DNA of 64,000 bases from Amyelois transitella (taxonomy: Eukaryota > Arthropoda > Insecta > Lepidoptera > Pyralidae): contig NC_083513.1 of NCBI RefSeq assembly GCF_032362555.1, forward strand, positions 1,612,001 to 1,676,000, written 5' to 3'. Made by a program: the position numbers and the translations under genes. A model generated the notes under the pieces. The model ran no database searches. It was not told the origin of the DNA and saw nothing but the letters and a program-made list of their open reading frames with translations. Position 1 is the stretch's first letter. Each line of letters opens with the position of its first letter. Shown piece by piece: positions 23,409 through 33,460 of this stretch.

Positions 23409-23463
<55 letters not shown>

Positions 23464-23995
23464 ATCTTTTTGTTGCGTAGTTGGAGCAGAGATTTAATCA
23501 TGAGCTAATACATTAATCTTTCCTCTATTTCTCACTTTGCAGAAAGCCGACGTGTTAAACAGAGAAAAAAAAATAAGTCAAGAGATATGATATTATAGTT
23601 CCTCAACCAAGAACTTTCTTGGCTACAATATTTTTTAAATGTGACTTGTACTTTAAGGGCTAAAGGGAGCTTAATTTAAAGCCCACTGATAAAGCCGCAC
23701 AACGATAATAAACAAAGAATGAAACGAAATGAAATAAAGTGTCAGTCTAATCAATGTCAAAACATTTCAAAGTCGTGTCAGTAAATGTTTTTGACATTTA
23801 TTTTGACGATCTTGTAAAATAAAAATAAAATACGAAAGGCGTCGTAAAAATACGATAGTGTCCGATGTGTATTGGATGTGTAAATTTTTTAAATAAAACA
23901 TGCATTTAAAACAATTCAAGAAAAAAACTTGTTCGATCATTTGTGACATAAGTTAAAAAATCTTTGTAACCTCCAAACCTTATTGTTATGCCATT
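22602..23995. other. Divergent intergenic region, Elongin B / RING-ZnF
   Basis: Holds the 5' flanks of two head-to-head genes. A GC-richer patch is at about 23040-23165 (CCACCGACCGACGACAAGCG). An S1 SINE with a long A-tract sits at 23203-23458. No coding frame is recognised. Confidence 0.5.
23203..23458 (+). repeat. S1 SINE with 49-base A tract
   Basis: Intact tRNA-like head (TGGCGCAGCGGTAGTACGC, then GGTTCGAATCCCGGTCAGGG) and body, ending at TTCGAGGCT, followed by about 49 uninterrupted A residues from 23410. Other S1 copies continue past this point and lack such a tract. A perfect A run suggests a young insertion. Confidence 0.85.
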
Positions 23996-26900
23996 ATGAA
24001 TACCCAGGTTTGTGTGAATTGTTTGAATAAGAAACCTATCAATCAGACAAACAACAGGCTAGTTACAGAAAGCTGTGGCCATGTCAAGTGTATGGACTGT
24101 CTTCTACGGGAAAAGTCGGGTTGTCAAGCTTGCCGCGGCAGTCCAAATGGCTTGCAAGAAAACGGGGATGAGCTGGATTCTAAGCAGGATGACAGCAACT
24201 TATCACCTGAAGTACACCACACAGACGATGGGAGCACTGTTGAAATACGCCTAGATGATTGCAGTAAGAAAAAAAAACCTGAAACATCACATATTACTAT
24301 TGAAACAGGTAAGTACCCAATGTCGACCCCTTTGTGCGTTATAGCTAAATCTTAGAAGTATATTTAGCTGGGGCGATGATTCGGGGTCGACTGCAGCAAA
24401 GGGAGGATCTTAGGCTAGTAGTTTATACTTGGGAAACCTCAACTTTGGTGATGTTGAGTTGGACATTGTATTTATACACAAATCCCTGATATCTTTGCTT
24501 ACGCGATTTAGACTCTTTGCTGCTATTGGCTGAACATATCACATGGACAGATGAATTGGGACCTTAGTGATGACGCCACATATACAGACATATTGTCATA
24601 AAATAGCACTGTTGCATAATGTTTATAGTGTAAAAGCGATAGGTACTTGATTATAAAATATTTAATGTTTATAGTGTTTTTTTTGTATTCTGAAAAAAAG
24701 AGATTATTATATTCATAAATTTCAATGGCATAATTTTAAGACTACATCATCTATCTTAACATTATTTCATATAATTCTTCTTATCTAATACATACACACA
24801 TAAAGTCACACCATTTTTCCAGAGGGGTAGGCAGAGACTACATCTTTCCACTTGCCATCTTATCTAATATATCATGTTAAATAATGATTATGGCAAATTG
24901 TGCAGGTTTTATTTCTCTCTAAGGGTCAGGTCAAAAGTACCCGAAACCGCCGAGCTTGTATGAAGAGAGTTATGAATGTGGACGAAGCGAAAGAAGTATG
25001 CAGAGATCGTGGCAAGTGGAAAGAGGTAGTCTCTGCCTACCCCTCCGGGAAAGAGGCGTGATTTTATGTATGTATGTATGTATGTTTATTTCTCTCTCAT
25101 CCTCTGCCAAAGGGTCTGGGGTCCGTTGTCTTACTTCTATGGTTGTTGATGTGCAGCTTAAATTATGCCATTGCAATTTTACGAGTAAAAAAAAAACAAT
25201 ATGACACAAACTCTGCTCAAAATGGAATGTTTTAGTTGCTTTAAATCAAATAAATATAAGGATTTAAATAATATTGATAATTACCAATTTTCTTTTCACA
25301 GTGCCTGGAGGTGGTAGATGCTACATGTGCACCGTATGTAAGAAACGGTTCCATGCGAGGAGCCAGGTAGCATATCATGCTTATTGTAACGGCCAGTCAA
25401 AACCATACCAGTGCCCTGAATGTAATAAGGTAGGCCTGATTTCCCCTGATTTTTGGTTAATTAAGTTTTCCCCCATTTATGTTGTTCTCAAACAAAAACC
25501 TTCCTTTAAGATTCTATCATTCATTACACAAACAATATAAATCATGCGTTTTTCCTGGAGGGATAGGCAGGAACTACATCTTTTAACTGTTCATGATCAC
25601 TGCATACTTCTTTCACTTCATCCACAATCATAACTCTCTTTGTTTTGGGTATTCTTAACCTGACCTTTTACCTGAACTGTCTCCTCTTGAGGACGGCAGA
25701 ATTGTAAAAGACAATGATCCCATTTTTTGTATAAACATTAATCTTTAATTAACATTAGATTTAGTATAGTCAAAGGCAGACCTGAGGGGTTAGAGCGAGT
25801 TTTACTCGATCGAGCAAGTAATCACAAATTTTTATGGAACTGCATTAGTGCCATCGCGTTACCACTAGGAGGCGCTGATCAAATCACATACAAATTCGCG
25901 TTTACTTGCTCGACACGTTTGATTGAGTAAACATCACACTAACCCCTCTGAGCCTCCTCTCCAAAGTGGTGGCATAAGGTGAATGAATGGTGTAATGCTG
26001 TTTATTTCGATTGCAGAGTTTCGCCACTCACTCCCACTTCAAGTACCACATGCGCGTGCACCGCAACGAGCGCACGTACTCGTGCGACGTGTGCGGTGAC
26101 AGCTTCTTCCAGATGTCTAAGCTGCAGAGGCACAAACTGAAGCATACAAGTAAGTATAATTTCTATTGTGTCACATGGCTTCAAATTATACGGGGTGTCG
26201 GCTGAATCTTTGATTTATCATCATCATCTGATCATCTGATGTCCTAAAAAATTTGGGGTAAAATATTTATCTAGTTATCCAACAAAAATAGGAAGTGTGA
26301 GAATAAATGCGGACAGTGAAAATTTAAATGGTGAGTCGATAACGCGGCGTGTCACAGCTGTCTCGCAGAATGCATGGAGCGAGACCACGGTGTCCAAACA
26401 TTCTGAGATTTTGTGCTTTATTTGATTATGTATATATTTTTCTTTTTAAGAAAATGCTGCAGTGCAGATTGTTACCGCTTCTTTTACACTGACACTTTGG
26501 AAGCGGCTGTAAACTTAGTCTTAAGTTATTTATTTAATGTCATCCAAATGTTGTGAAACCAAAAGATATGACGATTATTATTAAGTGATATGAAGTGTCC
26601 CATAGTAATGAAAAAAGTTTTGAATTCGAATTAGATTTTTTTAAATTAGTGAGCATTTTATTGGTATTTAAATTTATAAAGTTAAGCATGTTCATGATTT
26701 ACTATATATCCTTGAAACATGAAACTCGATTTACCAGACACCCTCTATATTTAGCCCAGAACATAGCGATTTTCATGGCTATGTCAGAAGCTACAGCTCA
26801 ATAATTCCTCGTTTATAACATAGATTCTGAGGGAGTCCTCAGGGTCAAAATCGGTTCAGTAGTTTAGGCGTGGAAGAGTAACAGACAGACAGAGTTACTT

Positions 26901-29705
26901 TCACATTTATAATATTTAACTTTTTTTTTGTATTTTCATTTACAAGTTTTGAATAACTCTTAGTTTTTTAATTTTCAAGTTTTGAATATATAGAAAATTC
27001 TTATGTAACATACATACTTACATAAAATCACGCCTCTTTCCCGGAGGGGTAGGCAGAGACTACCTCTTTCCACTTGCCACGGTCACTGCATACTTCCTTC
27101 GCTTCATCCACATTCATAACTCTATTCATGCAATCTCGGCGGTTTCGGGTACTTTTGACCTGACCCTTTACCAGGTCGTCCTTAATTTGATCAAGATACG
27201 TTTACTTATGTGACAGAAGAGAAGAAATACGTTTGCGGTCAGTGCAACAAGGCGTTCAACAACGTGACGTCACTCCGCAAACACGGCCTCACCCACACCG
27301 AAGAGAGGCCGTTCGCATGCGCGGCGTGCGGGAGGCGGTTCAGAGACGGCTCAAACTATAGGAAACATCTGGCCAAGCATGATGGTAACTCTATAATTTA
27401 TTTATTTATTAATACTTTACTGAGAGGCCGCCCGCGACTACGTACGCGTGGAATCAATGCCGCAGGAACTACGGGATAAAAATGTAGCCTATATGTTATT
27501 CTGGGTCTTCAGGTACCTACATACCAAATTTCCACCACTCCTTCCCTTTTAAATGGATGTCGTAAAAGGCGACTAAGGGATAGGCTTATATACTTGGGAT
27601 TCTCTTTTTAGGCGATGGGCTAGCAACCTGTCACTATTTGAATCTCAATTCTATCATTAAGCCAAATAGCTAAACGTGGCCATTCAGTCTTTTCAAGACT
27701 GTTGGGCCTTACTGACTGACCATATGTATGTATGTATGTAATTGACGGCCTCTGTGGCGCAGCGGTAGTGCGCTTGTCTGTGTCACCGGAGGTCCCGGGT
27801 TCGAATCCCGGCCAGGGCATGATGAGAAACGAACTTTCTCTGATTGGCCTGGGTCTTGGATGTTTATCTATATATAAGTATTCATTATAAAAATATAGTA
27901 TCGTTGAGTTAGTATCTCGTTACACAAGTTTCGAACTTCTTCGAGGCTAACTCAATCTGTGTAATTTGTCCAGTATAAAAATTAAAAAAAAAGAATTATG
28001 TTAAATGTGTCCCCGCCAGGTTCCCCCCCTTCCAGCGGCCGCTGCCGCTCCCCCGGCGGGCGGCGCGCGCACCAGTGCCCGCGCTGCCCGCAGGCGTTCC
28101 ACTCTAGCAAGGACATGAAGAGGCACGCCGCGGTACATACCGGTATGTGGACTAGTTGTGCTTTAAAAACATGGACTAGTTGCGCGTTATGACGAGCTTT
28201 TTTAGAGATGATTTTCGTAGTCTCGTTGCGCGTTATGACGAGCTTTTTTAGAGATGATTTTCGTAGTCTCGTTGCGCGTTATGACGAGCTTTTTTAGAGA
28301 TGATTTTCGCAGTCTCGTTGCGCGTTATGACGAGCTTTTTTAGAGATGATTTTCGTAGTCTCGTTGCGCGTTTTGACGAGCTTTTTTAGAGATGATTTTC
28401 GCAGTCTCGTTGCGCGTTTTATTACACATATTCTACGGTTGAAATAGCTTTTTTCGAGATGATTTTCCAAGAATTTTTCATTTGATTTTAGAGTATGTTG
28501 CAGGACAATGAGCTTAGTAAACCTTTTTAGTATTTTTTTTTATTGAGTATGTGTGGATAAGAAATTTCCATGATTGGTTGAATAAAACCTATAATTATTT
28601 GAGAGTACCTGAGAATGTTATTTACATACATACCATCACGCCTGTTTCCCATTGGGGTAGGCAGAGACTATGGATTTCCACTGAATGTTAATTATTATGT
28701 ACACAAGAATGTTATTTATTGAGTATATTCTAAATACATACATATAGTCACGTCTTTATCCCTTGTGGGGTAGACAGAGCCTATCAGTCTTCAAAAGACT
28801 GATAGGCCCACATTCAGCTTTTTGACTTGATGAAAGAATTGAGATTCAAATAGTGACAGGTGGCTAGCCCGTCGCCTAAAAGAAGAATCCCAAGTTTATA
28901 AGCCTATCCCTTAGTCGCCTTTTACGACATCCATACGAAAGAGAAGGAATGGTCCTATTCTTTTTTTTTCAAAATGGTGCCGGGAGGCACACGGCACCAT
29001 ATTATATCTTCTAAACTATATTATTTTCCAACAGATTCGAAACCGTTCCGCTGCAAGGTGTGCAACCGGCGTTTCCGGAGGAAAGACAACCTCGAGAGGC
29101 ACATTCGCAACACGCATCCCGACTTCGTACCGGCCAGCGCCGTGGAGTGCGACGTGAGCGCACTCAACGAAATCACCAGCGCCAATGGAACTCCCAACTC
29201 TGATGAGAAGAGGGAGAAAACCATGCTGGAGATCCTCAATCCCCTCCCCCCGCTACCGCAGGAGGTCATCCAAAAACACATAATGGAAGTCAACGAGAAC
29301 GTCAGCCAAAACAACCAGGAAAGCAAAGAGACGGCCATAGACAAATCGTACATTCTAGAAGCGAACAACGCGCGCCAAAGCGTCATAGTCGAAAAAGTTC
29401 CGAATTTGGAACGGAAAGTGACCATAAACAGCGACGAGTATATACATAAGATTCGGAAAGCGAACTCTATGGTCAGCCAGAAAAATGTAACTTTGCCGCC
29501 AATAGATGAGGAGAAAATAAAACAGTTGCATCGCCTGAACAGTTTGGATGTTGGCGCACCGCCGAAAAATATGGAGTTGTATAAGAAGATTTTGTATGAG
29601 AAGCCGGAGATCGACGTGGGTGGGAGCAATGAGGAGGAGAAGGTGAGGAGCTCGAGTCCGGAGATGCACTGGAGGAGGAAAATGAAGCTTAATATCAACT
29701 GGTAA
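23996..29705 (+). CDS. RING-like plus C2H2 zinc-finger protein, 6 exons
   Basis: Probable nuclear DNA-binding protein; not recognised by name. Exons: 23996-24308, 25302-25429, 26017-26149, 27217-27384, 28020-28142, 29035-29705, giving 511 residues. Residues 6-47 form a RING-like cysteine pattern (CVNC, then ESCGHVKCMDCL, then CQAC). After an acidic linker come one C2HC finger (CYMCTVCKKRF...YHAYC), then six C2H2 fingers: YQCPEC, YSCDVC, YVCGQC, FACAAC, HQCPRC and FRCKVC, the first split across a splice site. A 210-residue charged tail ends RRKMKLNINW. Linkers such as HTEERPF are Kruppel-like. The stop TGG TAA overlaps a strong donor (AACTG|GTAAGA); splicing to 30507 would give an immediate TGA and remove only the Trp. 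A RING with fingers suggests a ubiquitin ligase that binds DNA (inference). Confidence 0.88.
24795..24860 (-). repeat. S3 tail fragment
   Basis: ATACACACATAAAGTCACAC and CCAGAGGGGTAGGCAGAGAC, then TACATCTTTCCACTTGCC. It lies in intron 1 of the RING-ZnF gene. Confidence 0.6.
24922..25085 (+). repeat. S3 LINE-like 3' end
   Basis: GGGTCAGGTCAAAAGTACCC, GAAACCGCCGAGCTTGTATG, GAATGTGGACGAAGCGAAAG and CTACCCCTCCGGGAAAGAGG, then GCGTGATTTTATGTATGTAT. One frame reads NVDEAKEVCRDRGKWKEVV and stops before the tail, as in the C-terminal end of a LINE reverse-transcriptase ORF (inference). Confidence 0.75.
25535..25690 (-). repeat. S3 LINE-like 3' end
   Basis: TTTTCCTGGAGGGATAGGCA, CATACTTCTTTCACTTCATC and CACAATCATAACTCTCTTTG, then TGACCTTTTACCTGAACTG. 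Confidence 0.6.
26448..26630 (+). repeat. S5 repeat copy, diverged
   Basis: AAAATGCTGCAGTGCAGATT, GTTACCGCTTCTTTTACACT, GGAAGCGGCTGTAAACTTAG and ATTAAGTGATATGAAGTGTC. Closest to the 9095-9300 copy. Confidence 0.65.
27005..27200 (-). repeat. S3 LINE-like 3' end
   Basis: ACATACTTACATAAAATCAC, TTCCCGGAGGGGTAGGCAGA, CTTCGCTTCATCCACATTCA, CGGCGGTTTCGGGTACTTTT and ACCAGGTCGTCCTTAATTTG. It ends about 20 bp before the acceptor of exon 27217-27384. Confidence 0.75.
27420..27525 (-). repeat. S6 repeat fragment
   Basis: GAGGCCGCCCGCGACTACGT, CGCGTGGAATCAATGCCGCA and TTCTGGGTCTTCAGGTACCT. Truncated. Confidence 0.65.
27535..27743 (+). repeat. S2 repeat, 5'-truncated
   Basis: TGGATGTCGTAAAAGGCGAC, CGATGGGCTAGCAACCTGTC, CATTCAGTCTTTTCAAGACT, then TATGTATGTATGTATGTA. 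An S1 SINE follows directly. Confidence 0.75.
27744..27975 (+). repeat. S1 SINE, full length
   Basis: GACGGCCTCTGTGGCGCAGC head, box B GGTTCGAATCCCGGCC, body CTTGGATGTTTATCTATATA and end TGTGTAATTTGTCCAGTATA. It lies 45 bp before the acceptor of exon 28020-28142. Confidence 0.88.
28179..28420 (+). repeat. 46-bp tandem repeat, 5.3 copies
   Basis: The unit starts GTTGCGCGTTATGACGAGCT and ends GATTTTCGTAGTCTC. There are five full copies differing at one to two sites (CGT/CGC, TTAT/TTTT). It begins 36 bp after the donor of exon 28020-28142. Confidence 0.9.
28735..28998 (-). repeat. S2 repeat, full length
   Basis: ATACATACATATAGTCACGT, CCTTGTGGGGTAGACAGAGC, GGTGGCTAGCCCGTCGCC and CGCCTTTTACGACATCCATA, with head GGTGCCGGGAGGCACACGGC. 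It ends about 35 bp before the acceptor of the last RING-ZnF exon. Confidence 0.85.
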
Positions 29706-30204
29706 GATTGGTTTTAAATTATTTTATAGTAGTTCTGTGTATATTATCCATGTACTCCCAACTCTCATGAGAAGAGGGAGAAAACCATGCTTTACCACCA
29801 GGGTTTGTGATATGGTTTGGATGCATGACGCGTTAATTATCATTTTTTTTATAGAATACTTAAAATAATGGTGTGTATATTAGTAACACGGTGTTTGTTT
29901 ATTTAATTAAAATCAGGATAATTTTCCAGCAATTTTCAATAACTTATCTACATATTATGATGTAGGTTTAAAAAGCTGTTACTTTTGATATTGACCTCAT
30001 AAGCAAATCCAAAACATCGTACTTGATGCAACGCCGATACAGCGGCGAAATGCTGCCAGTGTGATGGGCACCTTCCCATCAGGTATGATTCAGGGCGGAC
30101 TTTTTGACTTATATGTTATTTTGACATTATTTATTTTTGTTTGACAAATTTTGTAAATTAAGAATATATTTTTAGAGTGTTCCTTGAATTACCAAGATTT
30201 GCAC

Positions 30205-30285
30205 GTAGAGAATGATGAATGTGAATGAAGCGAAAGAAGTATGTATGAGTCTACCCCTTGGAAAAAATACGTGAATTTTTGTATA
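30205..30285 (+). repeat. S3 fragment
   Basis: GAGAATGATGAATGTGAATG, AAGCGAAAGAAGTATG and GTCTACCCCTTGGAAAAAAT, then ACGTGAATTTTTGTATATAT. Internal deletion relative to other copies. Confidence 0.5.
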
Positions 30286-30816
30286 TATATGAAGATTCAT
30301 ATTATTCATTTATTACAAAAATAATATACATTGTGTCGAAATTTGATTCGTAGACATAATACTAATACCAAACCTACCAAAAAAAATAATAAAAAATGAC
30401 CAATACGGTCATAGTTATATTGTCAAAAATAAATAATGTCATAACAAATATTAACAATAACAAACATAGCGTATACATATATTATAATTTGTCAATTTTG
30501 TTTCAGATATTCACAGAACTGAAGGCTGAGCACGGTGGCTATGTAGTTGTGTGAGGTATTTGTATCGTATTGAACTATATTTTATATATATACTCTTTGA
30601 TACTGGACTTTTGGAGAGATGTGATTTTATTACTGTTACGTACAGACATACATACATTTCTATTTTTTGTTGCCAAATTCGGTCGGTTGTATTAAATTCG
30701 ATAACTATTGGCACAGAGATGTCACATTTTGTTCACTCGGTATTAATGAGTGAACTTCTTTAAATATCATGTTTTTAATAGGAGAAAAGAGGGGATTTAA
30801 TGGATTGAGTGTATTA

Positions 30817-30822
30817 AATAAA
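30817..30822 (+). terminator. poly(A) signal candidate, RING-ZnF gene
   Basis: AATAAA about 1.1 kb past the stop, downstream of a possible 3'-UTR exon starting at 30507 after TTTGTTTCAG. Confidence 0.35.
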
Positions 30823-31094
30823 ACATTTTTATTATATATGTATATATATTTTTATATTGTGGTTTTGCTTTGATTGATACAGGCCGACCACAGAATACGA
30901 CCCATTTTCATGCTGTCCCCATAAAAGTAGAAAAAAAAAGCAGACGTAGTGTGGCTTTAAAAAAACTGAAGCATCGTAATGGCGGCATTGTATGTATGTG
31001 TGAGTGAGTGAATTAGATAATCTATGACGTACTGGCGGCTGACTGTCACACTATTGGTGAGTGTGTGCGTGAGGCGTTACTTGTATATATACAC

Positions 31095-31308
31095 ACTAGA
31101 GGCCTCCAGCGACTTCGTCCGCGTGGAATCAATCTCGCGTGAACTCCGGGATAAAAAGTTGCCTATATGTTATTCTGGGTCTTCAGCTACCTACATTACA
31201 TACCACATTTCATCGTAATCGATTCAGTAGTTTTTGCGTGAAAGATTAACAAACATCCATACTGACATACTCACAAACTTTCGCATTAATAATATTAGTA
31301 GGACATTT
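31095..31308 (-). repeat. S6 repeat, near full length
   Basis: CTAGAGGCCTCCAGCGACTT, CGTCCGCGTGGAATCAATCT, GTAATCGATTCAGTAGTTTT and CTTTCGCATTAATAATATTA: the reverse of the 62895 copy. Confidence 0.8.
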
Positions 31309-32147
31309 ACTATTGGTGCTTCATTTTGCCATATAGTAAAACTCCGTCTGCCTATTTTTCTACGTCTATGGCTGTCCCTTTCTGTCTGGTTAAACTAGAA
31401 AGAGACAACATTCTTTATGATTCGAACGTGTCATGTCATGTCTGTACGTTCGGTAAAAAGGACTGATTTTTAAAATTCGCGTCTAATTACGATTGACAGC
31501 AATATACTTATAATATGTAGGTACTTAAGTATCAATCTTTATCATTGTATGCATCTGTCCTTTTAAGATTGACCTGTTTCCTGTGTGAAGAAATATTATA
31601 ATGTTTTTCACGATTAATAATAATAAGGTCGATCAAGAAATATGACCTCTTTTAGTCGTAAATCTTTCACGGCTGAATGAGAAATGAAGAAAAATTTCTT
31701 TTATCTACAATCTTTATTCGTGTAGTCAAGCTTTTCAAGATCCTTAGTCGAGAACAAAGATTTATTATAAAATGTTTCCTAAAGATGACACAGAGATCTC
31801 ACATTAGCATGAACGTATACAAGGCATGTTGAGAGGCGTTTTCGTAATGGCCAATTCTTTCATCAAATAAGTTTTGTTCAAAATGAAAAAAAAAAAAACG
31901 GCAATTGCGTTGTAGCTTGCCTTGTTAATATCGTCTTGTAAGAGATACTGGGCGTTTTTGTATATCATGTGTACAGTGTCAAAGTCACTGAAGAAATGCT
32001 TGTTGTTAAAACTTAAGGTTGAAAAGATGATATTTTTATTTCTGTCCTTATCAAGAATCTAAAATATTTTAAGGTAATGGACCCAATTCTGTAAAGAAAC
32101 ACCGCTTAGTTTGCAAACGAAACTATCAAATTATTTTACTACCTTAA

Positions 32148-32392
32148 TACATACATATAGTCACGTCTATATCCCTTACGGGGTAGACAGAGCCGACAGT
32201 CTTCAAACGACTGAAAGGCCACGTTCAGCTTATGTATGATGGAATTGAGATTGAAATAGTAGCAGGTTGCTAGCCTAGCGCCTACAAGAGGAATTCCAAG
32301 TTTATAAGCGCTCTTAGTCGCCTTATACGATATCCAAAAGGATATATATAAAATGGTTACATTGTCAAGTGCCGAAAACCACACGGCATCTA
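32148..32392 (-). repeat. S2 repeat, diverged
   Basis: ATACATACATATAGTCACGT, CCTTACGGGGTAGACAGAGC and GTTGCTAGCCTAGCGCC, with head AGTGCCGAAAACCACACGGC. Small internal deletions. Confidence 0.75.
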
Positions 32393-33374
32393 CTATCTTA
32401 AAAAAGGTTTAAATACTAAGATGCTGGTGTGGGGTCTCTAACAGATTAGCGTCGGGGTGGTGGGGTATTCTTGTCGGTATCTAGTGTTCTATCTTAGTCG
32501 TAAGTACGTCCAAGACGAATAACTGTAACCTAAGTGTAGATAATCCTATGTTAATCGATTTATTAATACATTCTTTGAGAGATTTAGAAACCTTGTTATG
32601 CTTTATCGTATCCAAAATACGGTTGTCCGGCTCGAAGGACCAAATTCGGATTAATTTTATTCAGAATGTTTGATCTCGTTTTTACGCTTAAAGCATCGTG
32701 TTTTTTTAAATGAATTAATGTCTATGAAAATATGTAATTATCAATTAATTATATGGAAAAATCAAAGAGCTTTTATTGTAAAAAATCGACATAATGATGT
32801 TTCTGAATCTTATTCGTGTTTTAGTGAAAATAGTTTATTTTGTCTATTGAAGCCACTATTGTGATGAAATTGATACATAATCATATTTGATGTTTATTTT
32901 AAGTAAGTTTGGCCTCCAAATGGTTTGACCTTGACCTTGGCCAAAAAGTTGTGTGATATGGAGCTTATGGCTTGATATATGATGTATTGAAGTATTTTAT
33001 ATTAAGTATACGTATTGTGTAACGACTGAACATCCTGATCTCTACTGCACGTTGATCTCACGTAATTTAAGTTGTAATTTGGAGGTCATATTGTGAATTG
33101 GTGACTCACCAAAATGGGCTAGTGATGTATATTCGACATAAGTTGTCAAATAGTTCAAAAATTTTAAGTTAATAAATTGTTTTGAGTGAGGTACCAAATT
33201 CGGTCGTACGCATTTTCGCTATAATAATATAAGTCGCCACTTACTACTATATGTGCGCGTACGCAGCACACTGATGGTCCGGAGTATATGAGAACAGAGA
33301 TTTGGAACTGAATAATCTTGGGCTTTATTCCCACATTAACGGATCTGTGTACCGTTCATGTTCGACCAATCACA

Positions 33375-33460
33375 TTGCTGAGTTAGTAAGTATTTCGTTA
33401 CACAAGCCTCGAACTTACTTCGAGGTTACTTAATTTGTGTAATTTGTCCCGTAACATTTA
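33375..33460 (+). repeat. S1 SINE 3' fragment
   Basis: GCTGAGTTAGTAAGTATTTC, CGAACTTACTTCGAGGTTAC and TTTGTGTAATTTGTCCCGTA. Confidence 0.6.

Noticed and set aside
28179-28420. CRISPR-like array
   Set aside because: The 46-bp units are directly tandem with no unique spacers, in an animal intron.
29021-29698. 225-codon minus-strand frame
   Set aside because: Antisense shadow of the last RING-ZnF exon, whose plus-strand frame has zinc-finger content and fitting splice sites.
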